Both the position numbers and the translations under genes were made by a program. Positions 58,713 to 64,000 of a stretch of 64,000 bases of DNA are shown in pieces. Each line of letters starts with the position of its first letter. Positions within the stretch are counted from its first letter, which is position 1. The notes under the pieces were generated by a model, which worked only from the letters and a program-made list of their open reading frames with translations, ran no database searches and was not told the DNA's origin. The stretch lies in assembly GCA_017614395.1 (NCBI GenBank), contig JAGABX010000017.1:1-64000 (forward strand), in the 5' to 3' direction. The DNA is from Eubacterium sp. (GTDB taxonomy: Bacteria; Bacillota; Clostridia; Lachnospirales; Lachnospiraceae).

Positions 58713-59780
58713 ATGCCGAAAATAATCCTCACCGGCGGAGGCACTGCCGGACATGTCACGCCGAATATGGCTCTCATCCCTGAACTGAAACAACGAGGCT
58801 ACGACATCCACTACGTAGGCTCCAGGGACGGAATAGAGCGCGAACTCATCGGTGGGCTTGACATCCCGTATTATCCGATCTCATCGGGAAAACTGCGCCG
58901 GTATTTTGACATGAAAAATTTCACCGATCCGTTCCGTATACAGCACGGTTATCATGAATCGCGCAGTCTCCTGAAAAAAATACAGCCCGATGTTGTTTTT
59001 TCAAAGGGCGGATTTGTGACAGTGCCAATAGTCAAGGCAGCGGCGAAAAAACACATTCCATGCGTCCTGCACGAATCAGACATATCTCCGGGACTTGCGA
59101 ACAGGCTTTGCATCAAATCGGCCGATGTTATCTGCACGAATTTCCCGGAAACGGTAAAACACCTCCCTGAGGGCAAGGCTCAGGTAACCGGATCACCTAT
59201 CCGCGCCGAACTTTTTACCGGAGATAAAACGGCGGGCCTTCAGTATTGCGGCTTTGATGAGAAAAAGCCCGTCATAATGATCATTGGCGGCAGTCTCGGC
59301 TCTGTCCGTGTAAATGAGGCGGTTCGCGGGATACTGCCGGAACTGCTGAAGGATTTTCAGGTGGTTCATCTCTGCGGCAGGGAAAAAACGGATGAATCAC
59401 TGAACGGGACGCCGGGCTACGTCCAGTTTGAATATGTTCAAAAGGAGTTAAAGGACCTCATGGGTGCGGCGGATCTCGTTATCTCGCGCGCCGGTGCCAA
59501 TGCAATCTGCGAGCTGGCGGCGCTGCGCAAACCGAATATCCTGATCCCGCTTTCGCTCGAGGCCAGTCGCGGTGACCAGATATTGAACGCGGAATCGTTC
59601 GAGCGCCAGGGTTATTCATATCTTCTCCGCGAGGAGGACATGAACAATGAAACATTGCTCGCGGCGGTGAAAACCGTTTGGGAGAAACGCGAGGAATACA
59701 AACAGGCGATGGAGGCGGGCGGTCACGGCGACGCCGTCAAAAAAATCGCGGATATCATTGACAATGTAGTAAAAAGATAG
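58713..59780 (+). CDS. murG: Peptidoglycan glycosyltransferase MurG
   Basis: 355 residues of a GT-B fold glycosyltransferase. N-terminal GGGTAGHVTPNMAL near 7-20, membrane-associating hydrophobic patch and SKGGFVTVPIVKAA near 101-114, CVLHESDISPGLANRL, the UDP-GlcNAc loop IGGSLGSVRVNEAV near 190-203 and SRAGANAICELAALRKPNIL near 259-278. It adds GlcNAc to lipid I to form lipid II at the inner membrane face. It stands apart from the usual mur/fts cluster, as in many Lachnospiraceae. RBS AAAGGAAGCAAC. Confidence 0.95.
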   Translation: MPKIILTGGGTAGHVTPNMALIPELKQRGYDIHYVGSRDGIERELIGGLDIPYYPISSGKLRRYFDMKNFTDPFRIQHGYHESRSLLKKIQPDVVFSKGGFVTVPIVKAAAKKHIPCVLHESDISPGLANRLCIKSADVICTNFPETVKHLPEGKAQVTGSPIRAELFTGDKTAGLQYCGFDEKKPVIMIIGGSLGSVRVNEAVRGILPELLKDFQVVHLCGREKTDESLNGTPGYVQFEYVQKELKDLMGAADLVISRAGANAICELAALRKPNILIPLSLEASRGDQILNAESFERQGYSYLLREEDMNNETLLAAVKTVWEKREEYKQAMEAGGHGDAVKKIADIIDNVVKR

Positions 59781-59905
59781 TACAATATCAACGCTGTCTG
59801 TTTATATTTGCCCGCGATTTGGCATCGGAAACTGATTTGCCGTCGATAAAACATGGGAAATGAATATGCCATCCGGTATGTTTATGGCGTATGTCATGAC
59901 AGGCA

Positions 59906-59933
59906 ACAGACATATTAACACAGACATATTAAC
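59906..59933 (+). repeat. 14-bp tandem repeat in the pgi leader
   Basis: ACAGACATATTAAC occurs twice head to tail (59906-59919 and 59920-59933), followed by a partial third unit ATAAGTAAC. It lies 39 bp before the pgi start codon. Confidence 0.8.
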
Positions 59934-59971
59934 ATAAGTAACATAATTTTTACAGGAGGAACCGAACAAAA

Positions 59972-61324
59972 ATGAGCAACCACGTAACATTTGATTATTC
60001 ACTCGCATCCGGCGTCATCCGTGACGAGGAGGTCGTCCAGATGAAGGCAGCGGCGGAAGCGGCAAGGGAAACACTTGAAAAACGAACAGGAGCGGGCAAT
60101 GACTTTCTCGGATGGATCGACCTGCCTGTTGATTATGATAAGGAAGAATTTGACCGCATAGTACGTGCGGCTGACAAGATCAAATCGGACTCCGATGTTC
60201 TCATCGTCATCGGAATCGGCGGATCATACCTCGGAGCGCGCGCGGCAATTGAGTTTTTGAGACACGGATTCTATAATTCACTGTCAAAGGAACAGCGTAA
60301 AACTCCGGAGATTTACTATGCCGGCAACAGCATCAGCGGAACTTATCTGACACAGCTGATCGAAACAGTCGGAGACCGCGATTTCTCGGTAAACGTCATC
60401 AGCAAATCCGGCACCACTACGGAGCCGGCGATCGCATTCCGCATTTTCAAGGAGCTGTTAGAGAAGCGGTACGGCAAGGACGGTGCGGCATCCCGTATCT
60501 ACGCTACGACCGACCGTGCGAAGGGCGCGCTCAAGGTACTCTCGACAGAGGAGGGCTACGAGACATTTGTTGTGCCCGATGATGTGGGCGGACGTTATTC
60601 CGTACTCACTGCGGTGGGACTGCTTCCGATTGCGGTCAGTGGCGCGGATATAAATAAACTCATGGAGGGCGCTGCAGCAATGCGTGAGTTCTGCCTGAAC
60701 ACGCCTACTGATAAAAACGATGCGATGAAATACGCCATCGTCCGCAACATCCTTCATCAGAAAGGCAAATCAGTCGAGGTGCTCGCCAACTATGAACCGT
60801 CCCTGCACTATGTGTCTGAGTGGTGGAAACAGCTCTACGGCGAGAGTGAGGGCAAGGATCAGAAGGGAATATTCCCGGCATCCGTTGATTTCACAACCGA
60901 CCTGCATTCCATGGGACAGTTTATACAGGATGGCGCGAGACTTATGTATGAAACCGTCATGGAACTCGAAATACCGCCGGTTGACATAACCATCGAGTCC
61001 GAGTCCAAGGATCTCGACGGTCTGAACTATCTCGCCGGCAAAACGATGGATTTCATCAATAAATCCGCGATGAAGGGGACACAGCTCGCACATTCTGACG
61101 GAAACGTGCCGAACCTTGTGATCAGGATTCCGGAGAAAAATGAGTACAGCCTCGGTGAACTTTTCTATTTCTTCGAGTACGCCTGCGGTGTCAGCGGCTA
61201 TATGCTCGGTGTCAACCCGTTCGACCAGCCCGGCGTCGAGAGCTACAAGAAAAACATGTTTGCTCTTCTCGGCAAACCCGGCTACGAAACTCTGACGCGT
61301 GAGCTCGAGGACAGGCTGAAATAA
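59972..61324 (+). CDS. pgi: Glucose-6-phosphate isomerase
   Basis: 450 residues of the short bacterial Pgi form. [17 protein letters not shown] near 76-92, [18 protein letters not shown] near 140-157, the signature [20 protein letters not shown] near 205-224 and the C-terminal [14 protein letters not shown] with its catalytic lysine. It interconverts glucose-6-phosphate and fructose-6-phosphate in glycolysis. ACAGGAGGAACCG precedes the ATG; a strong terminator follows. Confidence 0.96.
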   Translation: MSNHVTFDYSLASGVIRDEEVVQMKAAAEAARETLEKRTGAGNDFLGWIDLPVDYDKEEFDRIVRAADKIKSDSDVLIVIGIGGSYLGARAAIEFLRHGFYNSLSKEQRKTPEIYYAGNSISGTYLTQLIETVGDRDFSVNVISKSGTTTEPAIAFRIFKELLEKRYGKDGAASRIYATTDRAKGALKVLSTEEGYETFVVPDDVGGRYSVLTAVGLLPIAVSGADINKLMEGAAAMREFCLNTPTDKNDAMKYAIVRNILHQKGKSVEVLANYEPSLHYVSEWWKQLYGESEGKDQKGIFPASVDFTTDLHSMGQFIQDGARLMYETVMELEIPPVDITIESESKDLDGLNYLAGKTMDFINKSAMKGTQLAHSDGNVPNLVIRIPEKNEYSLGELFYFFEYACGVSGYMLGVNPFDQPGVESYKKNMFALLGKPGYETLTRELEDRLK

Positions 61325-61350
61325 AAACCATATCTAAAATGATTAATTAG

Positions 61351-61377
61351 GGCGTCGCGACAGCGGCGCCTTTTTAT
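61351..61377 (+). terminator. Terminator of pgi
   Basis: GGCGTCGC (61351-61358) pairs with GCGGCGCC (61363-61370) with one G-U, followed by TTTTTATT. Confidence 0.85.
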
Positions 61378-61451
61378 TCGTGAGGAAAAAAGGAGATCAT
61401 CTCGAATATGAGCTGTCAAATGAAATAAAAGAGTACTGTTGAAAAAACCAC

Positions 61452-61481
61452 TTGACAGGAACACCCAACATATGATATGAT
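61452..61481 (+). promoter_or_regulatory. Promoter of the leucine-rich-repeat surface protein
   Basis: TTGACA (61452-61457), 18-bp spacer, TATGAT (61476-61481). It gives a long leader of about 365 nt that spans all the palindromes up to the ATG at 61854. Confidence 0.55.
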
Positions 61482-61760
61482 TAATTTCCCTCGAGGAACC
61501 ACAACATCATGGGCCGTGAAATAAACCCGCCCCATTATGTTGCAGTATACGGTATCTCGATCAACCATTTCGGTAAAATGATCGGGATTCTATGATTCAG
61601 ATCTTGCTCACCGGAATCCGTTCGGAGCCCGGCGAGTGTCATGGCAGTATGTCCTGCCACCAAATCAAAACGAATAACAATAAACATCAATTCGGGTCTG
61701 ATACCCTTTATTATTGTGCAATAAGGGTGTCTGACTTTGACAGAGACAAATCAAAAACAA

Positions 61761-61837
61761 GGGTGCCTGACTCCCGTTACAAAAATGAGATAAGCGAAGT
61801 GTTTAACTGATTTGTAATGGTGTCAGGCTCCCGACAG
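61761..61837 (+). repeat. GGGTGCCTGACTCCC palindrome, copy E (full)
   Basis: GGGTGCCTGACTCCCGTTAC, centre AAAAATGAGATAAGCGAAGT and GTTTAACTGATTT, right arm GTAATGGTGTCAGGCTCCCG. It ends directly before GAAGGAGG, the ribosome-binding site of the surface-protein gene. Confidence 0.88.
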
Positions 61838-61853
61838 AAGGAGGACATATCAC

Positions 61854-64000
61854 ATGAGAAAAACAAAAAAAACCAGGAGGACTCTGCTCGCCTCCGCGCT
61901 CAGTTTCGCCCTTGTCACCGGAATTCTCGGCGGTGTCCCGGGCTTGAATCAGATAATTCCGGGAAACCCGCTAACAAAACAGGCGCGTGCTGCAACTACG
62001 GTAAAAACCATTGCCGAGCTCTCGGTCGGCGACAAAGTAACGTTCAAAAACATGTCGGGAACGCTCGCCACAACCTGGACATATTGCGGTTGCCCCCGAT
62101 ACAAGACAGGATATTATTTTGAGTGCGACTCGTCAATCGGCTCTTATACATCGGAGGAATCCATCCCGGCTCTCGGAGGTCAGGAATCATGCCTCCCCGG
62201 GACAATAAAATCAAAACTTGAAACCCTGCCGGAGGGACCGAGGTATTTCACGCTGTGGGCGCAGACATGGGGTAATACGGAAAAGGATTCGTATCGCCGA
62301 AACGGAGGCGCGATCGATGTTGACCAGTATTATCAGGAATACATAAGAAACGGCGGTGACCACTACCTTGCGATGCTGCCGGCAACAGATGCATATCTGG
62401 ATAGTCTCGGCAATGATATGGTTTGGGATAATGAATTCTATGGTTGGGACGGATTGACCTACCCATCCAGACTGGCGCTCACATCTTCCTCAGTCTGTAA
62501 GGAAACCTGGACGGACAACTATTATCAGGCAGATTCACACGGTGTATATCGAAACGGCTCCGGCGGATTTGACAGGATCAGCTCCGGCACGCGCTATCCG
62601 GTATATCCGGCGATGCGATTTAAAACGTCCGCGGCGAACGATCTGTATTTCGGTCTGACGTCAAACGGCACATATACGCAGGTTGATCGCGGACAGTTGA
62701 GCTTTAACGCAAACGGTGGCAGCGGCTCACAGGCTCAGGTCACATACTACATCGGAACCGGCGACAGCGTGTCCCTGCCGTCAGTCACCACGTTTTCGGC
62801 TCCCGAAGGGAAATTCTTCAGGGGATGGAGCGCGGATCCGGCCGGCTCGGAAATGATAACATCGCTGACTCCGACCGGTACGACCGCAACTGTTTACGCC
62901 GTCTGGGCTCAGATATCGACATATGAGATACGTAACGGGAAAAAGTATCTCACTCGGCTCAACCCTGACTATACCGGCACTTTCATGATAGATGCGGATA
63001 CGGACGGCATAGCAGCAGGCGCATTTGACGACTGCGCGCTGTCGAGACCCCTTGTGATTCCGTATAATGTCTCTGAAATTGAGGCCGGGGCATTCTTAAA
63101 ACTAAATGCGACCTCTGCAAATCCCGCAATCATAACAATCAAAAACCCGGATTGTGTTCTGTCACAGACATCATTCAGGACAGGAGTGACAGGATTGAGG
63201 GGGCTTGCCGGGGGAACAGCGGACAGACTCGCTCAGGAAACGGAAGGACTCGAATGTGAACGCATCACTGTAATCCCGTCCGGATTTTTCGACGGAGAGA
63301 TCGTCAGAGCATTCAATTGCCCGCTGGGTGTGACGGATATCGGCCTCGCCACCGATGAAAAGGGCGTGTTTGAGGGACATACAGAATTAAAAAGAATTGA
63401 TCTCGGTTCCGTCAGGGTGATCGGCGCAAATGCGTTCAAAGGTTGCACGGGCCTCACCGGAACCCTAACCCTGCCGGAGACTGTAACTACCATAGCTGAC
63501 GGAGCATTTTCCGGATGCGCGAGCCTCATCGGAGCGTTAACAATTCCGGAGGGAGTCACAACAATAGGAAATTCTGCATTTTCGGGCTGCAGCGGACTCA
63601 CCGGAGCGTTAACAATTCCGGAGGGAGTCACAACAATAGGGAATTCTGCATTTTCGGGTTGCAGCGGACTCACCGGAACCCTGACCATTCCTGAATCGGT
63701 AACAGCTATCGGGACAGGAGCATTTGAACATGTTGGAGTCAGTGAGATTATCGTAAAAAATGAAACGATCGATCCCGCAACCATCCTGCCGACTACTGCG
63801 GACGGGCAGCCGATTACCTGCAAACATGAGGAGAAACAACCGGAAAATCCACCGGCAGGTAACCCCGGTGGTTCCGGAACAACTCCGACGGGTTCCGCCG
63901 ATTCCCCGGGAGGCGGTAGCGGAGGTTCGTCAGGCGGAGGGTATTCCGGTGGCTCATCCGGATATAGCAGCGGAGGCTCATCAGGAGGCTATTCCGGTGG
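61854..64000 (+). CDS. Leucine-rich-repeat surface protein (partial, runs off the window)
   Basis: 715 residues visible; I followed the frame codon by codon to the window end without a stop. Signal peptide about 1-47 (RRTLLASALSFALVTGILGG, ending near QARAA). About 48-280 is an uncharacterised domain with DYLAMLPATDAYLDSLGN-like segments reminiscent of DUF6273 (SYTSEESIPALGGQE, WDNEFYGWDGLTYPSRLALT). About 283-350 is an InlB-B-type repeat (LSFNANGGSGSQAQVTYYIG, AVWAQIS). About 400-625 holds BspA-type LRR_5 repeats of the form AFSGCSGLTGALTIPEGVTT. A Gly/Ser/Pro-rich tail follows. It is probably an adhesin. ATG 61854 follows GAAGGAGG. Confidence 0.88.
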   Translation, partial: MRKTKKTRRTLLASALSFALVTGILGGVPGLNQIIPGNPLTKQARAATTVKTIAELSVGDKVTFKNMSGTLATTWTYCGCPRYKTGYYFECDSSIGSYTSEESIPALGGQESCLPGTIKSKLETLPEGPRYFTLWAQTWGNTEKDSYRRNGGAIDVDQYYQEYIRNGGDHYLAMLPATDAYLDSLGNDMVWDNEFYGWDGLTYPSRLALTSSSVCKETWTDNYYQADSHGVYRNGSGGFDRISSGTRYPVYPAMRFKTSAANDLYFGLTSNGTYTQVDRGQLSFNANGGSGSQAQVTYYIGTGDSVSLPSVTTFSAPEGKFFRGWSADPAGSEMITSLTPTGTTATVYAVWAQISTYEIRNGKKYLTRLNPDYTGTFMIDADTDGIAAGAFDDCALSRPLVIPYNVSEIEAGAFLKLNATSANPAIITIKNPDCVLSQTSFRTGVTGLRGLAGGTADRLAQETEGLECERITVIPSGFFDGEIVRAFNCPLGVTDIGLATDEKGVFEGHTELKRIDLGSVRVIGANAFKGCTGLTGTLTLPETVTTIADGAFSGCASLIGALTIPEGVTTIGNSAFSGCSGLTGALTIPEGVTTIGNSAFSGCSGLTGTLTIPESVTAIGTGAFEHVGVSEIIVKNETIDPATILPTTADGQPITCKHEEKQPENPPAGNPGGSGTTPTGSADSPGGGSGGSSGGGYSGGSSGYSSGGSSGGYSG
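63531..63674 (+). repeat. 72-bp tandem duplication inside the LRR region
   Basis: 63531-63602 and 63603-63674 are identical except for two transitions. Each unit encodes 24 residues beginning GALTIPEGVTTIGNSAFSGC. Both differences are silent (GGA/GGG and GGC/GGT), so the protein repeat is perfect. Confidence 0.9.

Larger units (their letters stand above)
61378..61853. other. Gene-free leader region with several palindromes
   Basis: About 475 bp without a convincing gene. Besides the promoter (61452-61481) and repeat copy E (61761-61837) it holds CTCACCGG (61607-61614)/CCGGCGAG (61629-61636) around a TCCG/CGGA stem, TGGCAG (61642-61647)/CTGCCA (61654-61659), and TCTGATACCCTT (61697-61708)/AAGGGTGTCTGA (61723-61734). 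Short frames here overlap the repeats and lack a ribosome-binding site. Confidence 0.55.

Noticed and set aside
61378..61760. c-di-GMP or other known riboswitch before the LRR gene
   Set aside because: I compared the remembered GEMM core and found no match; the palindromes look like repeat elements instead.
61817..62122. 101-codon plus-strand frame at the start of the LRR gene
   Set aside because: Out of frame with the signal peptide and repeats. The frame from ATG 61854 is open to the window end; I checked each codon after a first miscount suggested a frameshift, and there is none.
63233..63823. 196-codon minus-strand frame with internal repeats
   Set aside because: Its repeats are the reverse image of the LRR duplication on the plus strand.

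Overview
The window reads as chromosomal DNA of an anaerobic, motile Firmicute, most likely a Lachnospiraceae member (Clostridia). This rests on AddAB instead of RecBCD, a Firmicutes-type 6S RNA, ClpC, a RelQ-type alarmone synthetase, PanG in place of PanE, the strictly anaerobic GGGtGRT/NifU-like gene pair, large secreted BspA/GLUG/Ig-like surface proteins, a Rpn (YhgA-like) nuclease and a perfect sigma-D flagellar promoter. No tRNA, rRNA, CRISPR array, intact IS or prophage was seen.

Layout. 1-8 kb: coenzyme A synthesis (panG-panB-panC-panD, and coaBC further on). These are interleaved with a compact convergent small-membrane-peptide/antisense-RNA locus (3.6-3.95 kb) that looks like a type I toxin-antitoxin unit, two small cysteine-rich proteins and a secreted Ig-like/serpin protein. 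8-17.5 kb: accessory DNA with an XRE-Uma2 fusion, an orphan fumarase beta-like protein, a Rpn nuclease, a 1368-residue GLUG/repeat surface protein and an AAA_14/DUF4143 ATPase gene flanked by imperfect direct repeats. 17.7-27 kb: GGGtGRT/NifU-like pair, Na/Pi cotransporter, a sigma-D-driven protein of unknown function, a CheX-like/receiver protein, an Ig-like secreted protein and an OmpR-type two-component system. 27-45 kb: 6S RNA, nadE, addB-addA, a secreted glucosaminidase-like protein, a cohesin/cadherin-like membrane protein overlapping clpC, a band-7 protein and radA.

45-55.5 kb holds the most distinctive metabolic module. A LacI-type regulator diverges from an SsuBC/TauBC-like ABC transporter with its lipoprotein, followed on the same strand by an SdsA1-type alkylsulfatase, a Cys-type arylsulfatase and a DUF1254 protein. 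No enzyme in the set has an export signal, so the layout suggests uptake of organic sulfate esters and cleavage inside the cell. 55.5-64 kb: RelQ, rhomboid protease, flavodoxin-like/SCP2 protein, HIT protein, MurG, Pgi and the start of another leucine-rich-repeat surface protein that runs off the window.

Three families of non-coding repeats overlay the genes. One is a palindromic element based on GGGTGCCTGACTCCC, found in five copies that all sit just upstream of a ribosome-binding site in the same orientation. The second is a roughly 95-bp stem-loop element in two copies with a compensatory base-pair change. The third is a 40-bp leader shared by panD and the serpin gene. All functional statements come from reading motifs and family resemblance; no database search was possible.
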